From contig JAKCOZ010000015.1 of the NCBI GenBank assembly GCA_022605955.1, forward strand, positions 8,065,287-8,129,286: 64,000 nucleotides of DNA. Direction: 5' to 3'. The stretch comes from Rallus limicola (lineage: Eukaryota; Chordata; Aves; Gruiformes; Rallidae). Numbering within the stretch: position 1 is the stretch's first letter; each line of letters begins with the position of its first letter. Positions 13,024 to 23,567 of this stretch are shown one piece after another. Position numbers and translations under genes: made by a program. Below the pieces are notes generated by a model. The model had not been told where the DNA came from. It did no database searches and was given only the letters and a program-made list of their open reading frames with translations.

Positions 13024-13395
13024 TTATTGTCTAAAGTTCAAACAGTGGCTGGTATAGACATAACTTGTTAACATTACAAGATGCTGAGCAGTTAAAATAC
13101 TTCCTGTATCACATGGTACAGGCCACGCAGATGAAGCCCTACCAAAACTATTGCTGTAGTGCAGTGTAATGACATCAGCATGCATGGCCTGCTTTGCATG
13201 ACAGCTGTTCCTTTTGGGGATGAAAAACTGTTTCGTTTCTCTGCTTGCAATGCACAAAGGAATATGTAATCTAACCACCTGTGGAACTACGTAATAGTAG
13301 TCCCCCAAGTGAACAGCATACTCCTCCACCTGAATTGCAAGGAACTTGATCTTACCCTTGAAGCAGTTGCCTTCCAACACAGCAGGATATGGCAC
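13024..13395 (-). other. Unrecognised 123-codon ORF downstream of let-7d
   Basis: Lies on the transcribed strand, about 200 bp after the let-7d hairpin, inside the presumed primary transcript. It starts MPYPAVLEGNCFKGKIKFLA and has no recognisable domain. Most likely a chance ORF in a non-coding RNA. Confidence 0.2.
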
Positions 13396-13593
13396 CCCAG
13401 TGCCACCGTAACGGCGATCGCACTCTCAGATGCAGCATTTCACCAAGCTGCGTTCCAGCCAGCAGCACTTTGGTACTGAATACTTGCTTCGTTAAGCCTC
13501 GATGTGCTTAGAAATAGCTTGTAATTTCTCTTCACATACCAAAGCTGCAGAGGTTAGGAAGTAGCCAAAACAGTCCTGGTGTTATAATAAAGC

Positions 13594-13680
13594 CCTAAGA
13601 AAGGCAGCAGGTTGTATAGTTACCTCCTTGTGAGCAAAATCCCTGCCCTAAAACTATGCAACCTACTACCTCTTCCTAGG
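13594..13680 (-). ncRNA. MIRLET7D: let-7d precursor microRNA
   Basis: The mature 5p arm is at 13652-13673 (minus). It starts AGAGGTAG, the A-initiated form, and has GTTGCATAGTT, both specific to let-7d. The 3p arm (13598-13619) reads CTATACAACCTGCTGCC, with A where I recall human let-7d-3p having G (CTATACGACC). The loop contains CAAGGAGGTAAC with the GGAG element. It is the last hairpin of the cluster, about 1 kb after let-7f. Confidence 0.97.
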
Positions 13681-14632
13681 AGCCCAACGCTTCCTTTTTG
13701 CAGTTCTTCTTACTTAGCAGCTGCTCTGTGAAGTCAGTCTAGTTTACCAGCTGCTTTTGGTCTTCTGCCTTCTAGGTCTGGGAACGTACCACAAATGTAC
13801 GTGGTTACCACTGCTTGGCGAGTGGTTCACCAGTTCTAATGCTCCAGGATTACTCACAAATGGCTTCATTTTCACTCTGACCTACTACGCTAACCTTTCA
13901 GTCCCAAAAAACACTTTCATGCTCTTCTTTTTGCTACTATTGCAAAGCTGCTTGCTCTAGTGCAGAAGCAGTTAGACCGGGCACACCTAGGACAGCAGGA
14001 GAAAAAACAATGCAATAGGCTTAAGATGTCTTTTTATAAAAACAGTAGCCATCTCAAGAGAAAAATTGCAGTTCTGGATCTTGGATGCTCAAACTTCATA
14101 GCTTTACACTCCCTCAAATGGAGAGGGTGTCAGTTTTGGCCATTCAACACTTCAATTTTGTATTACACTGTTTGTCTCACTTGTTAGAAAAAATGGAGAA
14201 AAATAAGCAGATTTACTCATGAAGTACAATTGCAAGCTTTCCCTCCAACATTCAGTAAGCAGTTGGAGTCATGCAGCTTTAAAGTGCTATAGAAATTGAG
14301 GTCTCAGTGTACAAGTTTGAGCTACCTGTATTTTCACATTCAAAACCAACTTGGTTTAGAGTATTTTCCAGTCTATGGGGTATTCCACTCTCTATCTAGT
14401 TACCATAAGCACTCTCGATATCCAGTCAGCTCTGTGCCGCTCACCTTGAAAGAAAAGTCATATTAGTCAAATATATCACTGGGGGGTTGCACCATTCACA
14501 CTGATTATTAATCCTGAAAATCCTGTCACTGATTATTCTGATTCTTTACAACCCTAAATTTATCTGACAGCTCTATTTTTGTACTCAGTATGGACATGAG
14601 CGACTGCAAAGGACGGCAGTTTGTTTTACTCC

Positions 14633-14719
14633 TCAGGGAAGGCAATAGATTGTATAGTTATCTCCTGAACAGGGTAAAATAACTACCCTACAACTATACA
14701 ATCTACTACCTCACTCTGA
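14633..14719 (-). ncRNA. MIRLET7F1: let-7f precursor microRNA (let-7f-1 type)
   Basis: The mature 5p arm is at 14692-14713 (minus). It has the let-7 seed and the AGATTGTATAGTT body diagnostic of let-7f, where let-7a has AGGTTGTATAGTT. The 3p arm, CTATACAATCTATTGCCTTCC, closes the stem, and the flanks TCAGAG/CCCTGA match the human let-7f-1 precursor. A GGAG motif lies beside the loop. It is the middle member of the cluster. Confidence 0.97.
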
Positions 14720-15079
14720 CAGAGAAGCATATACTTCAGCAAAGAGCTTAGGCACTAACCAGAGTTTCATTCTAAAGGGTATCTTATACTTCAGTTAGCA
14801 ATGTAAAACACCACAACTGGCACGCCAATAAATTGTGTTTGATTATCCCACCATACATGTACAGGAACCAATCAAATCTTTTCTTTTTGTTCATTATAGG
14901 AGGAGAATTCATGTAGAATGCTAACCTGCCTCTTCCAAGAATTACAGAAGTCTAACCACAATTACCCACAGTTGGTACAGAAATATTTTCTCCTATAATA
15001 AGCACCAGTAAGTACAGAAGTTCAGTAGAATCTGTGAGCTTAAAATTAACACGTTTCCATTGTTGATTTTCTGCTGCTT

Positions 15080-15159
15080 TAGGAAAGACAGTAGATTGTA
15101 TAGTTATCTCCCAGTTGTGGGTATGACCCTAAAACTATACAACCTACTACCTCATCCCA
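15080..15159 (-). ncRNA. MIRLET7A1: let-7a precursor microRNA (let-7a-1 type)
   Basis: The mature 5p arm lies at 15133-15154 (minus) and matches let-7a exactly as I know it (seed GAGGTAG, then TAGGTTGTATAGTT). The 3p arm, CTATACAATCTACTGTCTTTC, pairs with it. The precursor resembles human let-7a-1 closely, with a few loop differences. A GGAG element near the 3' side of the loop is present, as expected for LIN28 binding. It is the first hairpin of the cluster in transcription order, 361 bp before the let-7f hairpin. Confidence 0.97.
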
Positions 15160-18100
15160 CAGCACAGGCATCTTCAGAGCTGATGTTGAAAGAGCGTCGC
15201 TTTAGTAAATCAAGTTAGGTTAGCTGCAGACAGCATTCACAGCCTGAAATACTGAGCATGGAAAAAACATTCCCTTTACTCCCCCCATTGTACAGTAAAG
15301 CCCTTTTACAGATAAGATTCCTTAATTTCAGAATTTTACCAATTGCTTGGGTCTTAATACATTCCATCTTTAGACAGCAAGTTGTAGTAGTCATAGCAAC
15401 TACAATCATTAAACTTCTCTGTCAAAGTACTATTCATGTTCCACAGACGTAACCTCTCATCTGAAATAAGAAAAGTCTATCAGAAACATTGTATGCAGAC
15501 CTTAATTTCTTCCTCTTTAGATTTTACTATTTTTAAGTTGTAGAATCGTAGCTATGCAGCCAATTTACATGATCAGTACAAGGCCCTAGTATTTGTATTT
15601 CTGACAAAATAAATATTAATAGTATTACATACAACGACTATTTTCAGCTATCATAACATTTAAAAGCTCAAAAGAAAATCATGTACCGTTAAAAGTAGTA
15701 TTTCCTACTGCTTCTGTTAGTCTTAAAATTATGTATAGTCCCGTGCACAGGGCCTCTTTTATTATTTAAAAAAATATATTACGATTACGGCCTATATCCT
15801 GACATTTAATTGCTAAAACTGGCTTATCAAAAGGCCACTTAAAATAGACATTGTTTTCAGATCAGAAACCAGTGGGTTTCTCTAACTGCTCTTGATAGAG
15901 CCTGAAAGCCAATTTCTACATTAACACAGCTTAACATGACCTTGAAGTAAAGTCTTAGAATACTGAAATCGAAATACTTGCCAGGCAGATGTGTGACTTA
16001 CAATCCCCTTCTTAGCGAGGACATCTTGAGAACAGAGCTGGAGAGGAAAACTGTTTGTTTTGTCACTGTAATTTACAAGACAGATAATTGAAAACGTTTA
16101 CAGAAATGCAGTTTTTAAATCATTAAATACATGTTTTACTACTACTTCATCCCAATTCTAAACCGAGGTTTTCGGACCACTCTTCAAACAAAGCCTTGAT
16201 AGAACAAGAGTGCCCTAATGCATGTTCATGTCCTTGCCAAAAAACACAACGCGTGATCCGATGCATTAATATACAAAGGGATGACGTTATTCCTTGAACA
16301 GAAAAAAAAAAGAAAAGTATTTTCCAACCTCCTCAATGCTTTACTCCAGAATCCCTTACAGTATTGATGACAAATTTTGGTGAATCACTCTTAAAATCTT
16401 GCTTGTAACTGGTATAAATCCTGCTATTTGCTTTTGCTAACTTAGGCGCCTACCAGAACATACACTTTACCATGCACAGATGGACACGAGCAGTTGGTCC
16501 TAATGCCCAAAACAGAAATAAATTGGAACAGTAGCACCAGAACAAAGTCAAACCATTATGAGCACTGGCACGCATCGCATCCTTTCCAATTAGCTCAGGC
16601 AGAGGTCCTGCTGTCAAGCAGATATTCAGTAGGGAAGCTGACAGTCCTTTCAGTTCCCTCCTTCCTGCATCCAAACCCTCAACAGCCAAGCAGAAGTCAT
16701 GTTAAAAAACATCATTTCTCAGTGAGAGGCAGCCTGCTGAGACCTCACTGCAGAGAGCGCCAACTCTATGTCTTCAGTTTGCTACTTGGTGATTCCATGA
16801 AGTTAATGATGTCCCAGATGTTTAGTTTCAGAAGGAACTATAAGATGAAGCTGATGAGTCTCTGATGTACTGAATGTGGTTTAAGCGCTTTAAAAACTGG
16901 ATAGGTGTTACTACAGGAAAAGCTTATGTCAAAAATGTAAAATGCATAAAATACACACCACTTCCAAATTTATTTTTTTTAATCGAACCTAAAAGACATT
17001 TGTAAAAATCTAGAACCTGAGCTGCTGCATTTCACCACCTCTAAGCAAAAACCAGCTAAAAACCTGACCTGCTTGAGAAGATACATCAAGCAGCTTTTAT
17101 TATTTCCACTGACCGTAAGACTTCTAATCAAGTTCCATTATCAGAATTTCTAAATCACTTTCTATTGCCAGATTTTCCTGTTAAGTAGTTGCAGCTCCCT
17201 AATCCTCCTTTCATCTAAGGCACATCTGGATGGGCTGTTACTTAAGGTAGGGAAAAAAAAAAGTGTCCTTGCAAAAATATTAGGAATGACTTCTAATTGT
17301 TATCCTGTGGTTATGTACAGCACCCTGGCTTGAGATCACAAGGTGTACATAGAAGAGGAGGAAAATCACATCCCTTAATACACCTTATGAAAGATCATCA
17401 GGTACCTTGTCTTCTCTGGCAGAAAAGCAAGTGTACTGACACTGCATCACTCAGGTATCATTTTTTATTCAGTTTAATACTAGGGGGGTACAGAATTTAA
17501 AATTGTAGTTGACATGGTTTGGAAAAAGTTCACGTTATCTTCTGGGGTTTTTTTATGTTTTACTGTGTATTCATGCAAAGTCTAGTAAATTAGGGTTCTG
17601 CTTTGCATTAAGTCCACTGCTTTGGGGGTTTCTAACTTGTGGATCATGAAATTCTGATAGTTTTTTAAAAACTGTGTCACCTTTGTTGCAATGTCCTTTT
17701 ACAGAATGAGATCTGCCAGGTCTCCTTGGAGGCCTGCTGCTTGCTGCTTCTCTGATACCACGTATTAGGGCTTTCTGGCACACACAGAAGCAGACAAGCC
17801 TGATGTACAGCATGCCTGATGAATTGCACTCCTGGCACAGCCCCTACTCATTAGGTATGTTCTCATCATTGAGCGAATCTGCTATTACATACACCCCTGC
17901 TGCTGAAGTCACTGTACTGATGATATCACACCTTAGTATAGTACAAGAGTTTCTGGGTTATTTACATGCACATTTTCTCCTTCAGCAACAAACACCTGCA
18001 ATGAGACTTTCAGCTGTTAAGAAATAACATGGTTACTTTATTTTCCCTAGTCCAAAGTGCTCTTTCCAGTCACCCTGTGTTTGTGTTTTAAAATCCCCAA

Positions 18101-19761
18101 AGCAGGGAAAGTGAAGGAAGCGACACTGTAATTGTGCAATTGTGTAACTTTCACATAATACCGGCACAGATGAAGGTATTTCGCTGCCAAACATGACCTC
18201 ACCGGAGCTGCCTACCGCAGCCAAGGCTGTAGCCTGCACGCAGCTTTCACCACACGATGGAGCTCCAGGCTTTACCGTACCAGCGCTAAAAGCAAAGCCT
18301 CAAGATTATACCCCGTGATTTCTGCAGCACCCCCTGCACTGGATCCACAGCTCCCGACTCCCAGCCGTGCCTGGAGTACCTGCACACCGAGCATCCTGTA
18401 TGACTACACACAAGCTTACAAACTCAGGTCTGCCTGTTCTGTGGGGTTCTGGTTTGACTGGTGGGGACTGGAGAGGGAAAGGAAGCACCAAGACTAATGC
18501 AAATCCAGGTATGCTCTGTCTGGCTTCCCCTCACTACACTCAACTACTACAGGATGACACATGCATACCTCATCTCCCCTTTCCAAGGGGATTGATAAAA
18601 TTACATAGTTGCTGACATCAAAGTTTTAGTGAGAATTAAAAGGTTTTCCTCCTCTTTACATTGAGTTTCAGAACACACCTTCCTTTGTTTAAACACAGTG
18701 CTTATCTTGTCACAGCCATGCACCTCAGTTGACAGCAGTAGAATCTAAACAGGCGCTTGCACTCTAAAGTACGCTTGTAGCGGTTTTCTTCAGCTATCTC
18801 TAAACTTAAAGCCACTGAGAAGATCCTAGGCTGTATATTAAAAAAATAGCTCAATAATTTACATGTTCCTGTTTAGCAGCATACAGCAGAACATGAGCAC
18901 TCCAACTATTCCTCCAACCTCTGCTCAAGTGACAGTTATGACTTTCATTCATGACTCTGCTGAAAGAATAAAATGTGCATTTGTGGAAACAACCAAAGTC
19001 CTGTTTCCTCACAGCACGTTCCTAAAAGACATTTTTTCTTTATTCTCCCAGTTCTTTTGTCCACTTTGCAGCACAGGAGAAACCATCTAAAGCTGAAAGT
19101 GAGGATGTAGAAAGAATAGTTCCTGCACAAACTATGATTTACTGACACCTGCTATATGCAGTGTGGAGGTAAACAGATATATTGACTTGAGGTATATAAT
19201 ACTGTAATATAATCTTCTGGGAAAAGATCATTTGGAAATTGCTAATCTGTGAACACCACATTATCTTATAGTGGTATAACACACTATGACCACAGTGCTT
19301 AATTTCAGCTTCAGAAATTCAGCAGACAAAATCAGATGACAGAAAAGTGAAAGCTGTATGTTAAAAGCCTAAGTGAAGATCAAAACTAAAGAGATGAGTT
19401 TTGTGGTTTGATTTTTTGGGGGTTTTTTGAGAGGAGTGGGGTGCATGGTTTGTTTGGTTTTGGGGGATTTTGTTTGTTTTTTTACTTTGTGTCAAGTAAA
19501 TTCACCCACACTGAAAACAGGCACTGACCAAGAAAGCACAAATTCTTTCAGCAGCCAGTTCATGTCCAGGCATTGTTTTAAAAATCCCTTGCTTATGCCC
19601 AAAACTTTTATGTTTCATACCTTTATTTGGACACCCTAGTCCATTTAGCAGCAATACACTACACTTCAGTGTAAGTCACACCACAATACTTGCTTCAAGT
19701 GGCAAATTTTACAGAGAGGAGAAAACGAGTACGAGCAGTTTCAATACACAACGCTACACAG

Positions 19762-19788
19762 ACTTAGAGATGTGCTGTATCTCTAAGT
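19762..19788. repeat. Short perfect hairpin
   Basis: ACTTAGAGAT and its exact reverse complement ATCTCTAAGT are separated by a 7-nt loop. The stem is too short for a microRNA precursor. Confidence 0.6.
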
Positions 19789-21405
19789 ACAAGTAGTACC
19801 AAATTCCATGCACCTCGACAGGGACAGGTGTCACAATGGTATTTCCTGGAATTTTTCACACAACACTGTAAGACTAAGTTCTTTCCCTGTCATCAGTAAT
19901 GTATTTCTCTCATGTCTCAATCAGAAATGCCAAATTTTGTTAGAAAAATCTATAGCCCGCTGACATTTAACTGCTTTAGCTCAAAGCATCCTGGTTTTAA
20001 GTTATTATAGCATGGAATATTACAGTTTTGACACATTTTCAATTACCATGTTTGGTTTTGGCTTATTTTTCTAACCATGCAGTTACAGATGGAACAAATA
20101 CCCAGAAACCACAGCTTGAAGAGACGAGAAGTCACTACTTGCCCACTCACGCACTGAATGAAGCACACATCTATGGAAAAGTAAAAGTATGCAATCATAA
20201 TTAATAATTTCTAATATCAACAAAGAAATAATGAAATAAAGTAGTAATATGAATCCTAGCATCTTCCTGTACACACACTTAATTTCACAGCATTAGTTTT
20301 AAGCTATCTGTGTGCAAGTAGTGCCTGCATTACAGTTCTGAACTGGCAAAAAAACCTCAGCAAAATTAGGTAATGCGCTGTGGTAAGGAAAGGAACCACA
20401 CTAAAATGCTATCATAAAAGATCAGTAAAAATTGGAACACCCATCTGTCTGTACACTGGCAGAAGAAAGATACATCTGGGCAAACTTTTAGCTACCGTTT
20501 CAAACAGCACAAGGGGTTCAGCACATTTCTCCATCATGTGGATTATTCCTGCTTCTGACAGACACATATACTTACTTAGACAAAGGTGTAGCTATTCCTC
20601 ACACTTGTCTCTCGCAGGACATGATACTAGTCATCAGGCTAACTTTTTCTGCATCAAGTGTTTGCATGTTAATCTAATAACACAAATTCAGCAAACAATG
20701 AAGTAGGTGCACAAGAACAATGTTTTCAGGAATGCTGTGTTATGTTGTTAATTGGCAAATATCTACTGCCCTGAGTCCTAGGAGCCTTTCACTATTTCGA
20801 ACCAACAGAGGAAAACACAGAAGACATTTATCAAAAGGACAATGAAATAAGGATACAGCTTTTCAGTTGTATAAGAAAAACACAGCAAGTGATGCTTTCT
20901 TTTATCTAAGCTTCCTTTTGCCAAGTATCTAGCCTCACTATACAGAAAAACTTCCTAGCATGACCTGTGTGAACTGAGGTTGCATTTCAGATGTACAGAG
21001 TACAACCTGGTGAAAAGCTCAGTGAAACAAAATGGCAATTAACAATTTTGTATTAGAAAAAAATAACTAATCCCTCTACAGATATTGACTAAGTTCCTCT
21101 TCCTGAAGCTAGCTATTGCAGGGCACGAAAACTATTAAATTTATTATTGCATATTGAATAAAGTGGAAAGCGCTGCAAGTCTGAGCTGCTACTGCAAATA
21201 ACTCATTGACTAAGTTCAGGCTATTTAACATCTGAGCGTTGCTGTAAACAGAACATGTCAAATTTGATGGCAGCTCCCACACCAGTGGGTAACTGTTCTG
21301 ATGATGCCCACTGGCAGCGGGGGCAGCTTACTCACTTGTATTATAAGGAAGGTGATTCCCTGTTTCTTAACTATTCTTTAATTAAGTTCAAGAAATATTA
21401 CTGAA

Positions 21406-21456
21406 GGGACAGATTTGATTTTCTCAAAGAATTTAGTCATGCATTAAATCTGTCCC
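21406..21456. repeat. Inverted repeat, 14-bp stem
   Basis: GGGACAGATTTGAT pairs with ATTAAATCTGTCCC (one G:U on the plus-strand reading) across a 23-nt loop. It lies in the presumed let-7 primary transcript region. Function unknown. Confidence 0.55.
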
Positions 21457-21999
21457 ACTGCTGTGATTAAGCACCGTCCTGTAGCATTTTCTATGTGTTT
21501 TCAGCGAAAGCGATTTTTCCATGCCAGTTAGGGCTTCCATTATGGACAGAAAACAGTCTGTGCAAAACAGCACAATTCAGAGGAGCACAAGCAGTGTAGA
21601 AAAGGCAAATCAAACAATAGGAATATCATAACCTTGGCCATCAGGTTGAGTTTCTGCTCCTACAAAAAAATCAGCCATAAGAATTTGATTGAGTACCAGC
21701 TTTCTCTAAAACTGACCGTGCTGTGCAAGAAGAATGTAGCTGTAAGTGCATAACTCCACACCAGGGAGGGACTGTGCACTGCGGCAACACCACAACCAAA
21801 GGGTGAGGCAGGTGTTTAGTTCCTGTCAGTGCGCACTAGCCAGCACTCAAGTTTCGTGTTCAGCAACCCCAGCCGTGGCCCCGCTGTGCGCTCGCAGTGC
21901 CCGCAGCTCCCAAGGAGGTATGCTTCTCAAGCTACCGTCTTCCTTTAGACTCCTGCCTCCGCGCCTGCGGGTCTAACTCTTCTCATGCCGCGCAGCCTC

Positions 22000-23280
22000 C
22001 TGTCTGCTCTGGCGTCTGTAACGCCCTTCCCGCCGCTGCCTGCGGCCCTGCCCGTCGCAGCTTCCTTCGTCCGGAGCGCCCCGGTACTAAAGGCGCGCAG
22101 CCCCAGTCAAGGCCGGTGCCCCCCGCTCCCTACCCGCCGCCTCCCCAGTACCGGGGGGCCCTTCCCCGATCCTCCCCCCTACCCACCCCCCCCCACGGCC
22201 AAGGTCTCCCCTGCCCACACACTTGATAGCGGAAGTGACGTACCCAGGCGCTGACGGCATCCGCAGCCTATCCCCGACGGGCGGCGGGGTCAACCCACCA
22301 TTCAGGAGCGCCCGGGGGCGGCACTTCCGGGCCTTCAAGTTAGTCTGGAGGAGAGGGGGGGAAGAAAAGGGAGAAAGGCCTCAATTACAGAAACAACGGC
22401 AACAAACGGGGACTCCCGGCGGCACCACGGGTGAGGGTCGGTGGGGAGCGCCCGCCCAGCAGCGGCAGCCACATCTCCGCCTCTCGCCGGGGGGGGTGGC
22501 CACAGCCACCACCTCTGTCCGCGGCCCGGGCCTCTCCTCCCACCGGGGACAACCCCCGTTCCGCGAGGCGGCGGCGCCAAGCGGAAGGGATGGGCTAGAC
22601 CGAGGCTCCCCGCGCCCATCCGCAGCGAGGAGCAGGCCAGGCCCATCCATCCCGCGCGCCGCCCCGCCCGCGCCCAGGCTCCTGCACCCGGGCTCCACCA
22701 AGTGAGTCCCACAGGCCGCCCCCCGCTCACCACGCGCCATGCGGGCGATCACTGGGACCATGCCCGCTGCCGCCGCCCCGTTACCTGCCGCAGGGTGACC
22801 CGGAGCCGCGCCGGGACCCGGATGGAGTCGCGGCCGCTCCTGCCGCCGCTCGCCGCACGGCACCACGGGAAGGCGCGACGCGCCCCGCGCCGCCAGTCTC
22901 ATTGGCCGACGAGTGCTAAGCCCCGCCTACGTGCGGCGCCGGGCGGAGAGAGACGCCCGTCCATCATACACCGCTTCTCAAGCTCATTGGTTTCAGCTCC
23001 GTGAGATGCCGCCTCCACCTGAGACTACCCTCACTGGATGGCGGGGAAGCAGGTTCCGCCTCCTCCGCCATTTTTTTCAGGCCTCTTCGGGGTAGCCCTG
23101 AAATGGCGCCTCCGGCGGCAGCCCCGCTGATGCCGCGCCCGCCCGGGCTGAGCGGGGCGCGGCCTGGCCCCGCCTCTGCCCGCCCCGCCTCTCCCCTCCC
23201 GGGCCGCCCCGCCCCGCCGCCCTTTATCCTCCGCCTCTGGGCCGCGTGCTCACGGCCGTGAGGCTGCAGGGGCTGTCTAA
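22000..23280. promoter_or_regulatory. CpG island, likely divergent promoter of the let-7 cluster
   Basis: About 1.3 kb of very GC- and CpG-rich sequence with GC boxes (for example CCCCGCCCC near 23210). Minus-strand signals: two CCAAT boxes (22986-22990, 22901-22905) and the donor ending at 22785. Plus-strand signals: an ETS-CRE composite (22230-22241), an ETS site in reverse (22322-22331), and donors at 22430 (CACGG|GTGAGG) and 23567 (TTAAG|GTGAGA). YY1-like motifs (CCGCCATTTT near 23065, AAATGGCGCC near 23101) lie between. This pattern suggests transcription in both directions. ORFs up to 187 codons here are explained by the base composition. Confidence 0.65.
22229..22242 (+). promoter_or_regulatory. 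ETS-CRE composite element
   Basis: GCGGAAGTGACGTA combines an ETS core (CGGAAGTG) fused to a CRE-like TGACGT. This composite is common close to start sites of CpG-island promoters. A second ETS site on the other strand (CACTTCCGGG, 22322-22331) lies 80 bp downstream. Confidence 0.5.
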
Positions 23281-23567
23281 AGGCTTCCAGGCTGGCTTTT
23301 TTACCTCAGGAAAGGGCTGCCCAGCCGGAGCCGTGCGGCCCCGCGCCGTCTGGCCGCCACGCGTGGGGTTCCACCTGCGGTTCGTAGTGTTGGGGCTGGC
23401 AGTCGCTCGGCTTTGCAGGATGGCAGGGCTCAGCCACCGGCCCCCGTTCCCTTTAGTGCCTTTTTACCTGACTCGGGGGCTTTGGATCGCCTTCTCCCTT
23501 GCAGCCGCTTCTGCGCTGTCTCGTACAGCGGTGAGGCTGGAAATTGCTCGGAAGGACGGTGGTTAAG

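Larger units (their letters stand above)
15160..21980. other. AT-rich region between let-7 island and hairpins
   Basis: No coding gene is seen on either strand. It is presumably intron or exon of the let-7 primary transcript. It holds two perfect inverted repeats (19762-19788, 21406-21456) and poly-A/T runs. I could not define splice-linked exons. Confidence 0.5.
12915..22850 (-). ncRNA. Putative primary let-7a/f/d transcript (host lncRNA)
   Basis: The three hairpins lie on one strand within 1.6 kb, so they are expected to come from one primary transcript. Upstream, the CpG island at 22-23.3 kb has minus-strand CCAAT boxes (22986-22990, 22901-22905) followed by a strong minus-strand donor, GGCAG|GTAACG, ending at 22785. 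This suggests a short first exon near 22850-22785. Downstream, AATAAA at 12935-12940 could end it. Internal exons could not be defined. The 15.2-21.7 kb part is AT-rich with no coding gene. The limits are inference. Confidence 0.5.

Noticed and set aside
13598..15120. let-7-like sequences on the plus strand (the 3p arms read in reverse)
   Set aside because: They are the complementary arms of the minus-strand hairpins; loop sequence, flanks and mature sequence all identify the minus strand as the gene.
22335..23004. Long ORFs (up to 187 codons) on both strands in the 22-23 kb CpG island
   Set aside because: They overlap in several frames, are Pro/Arg/Ala/Gly-rich and have no recognisable domain; explained by lack of AT-rich stop codons.
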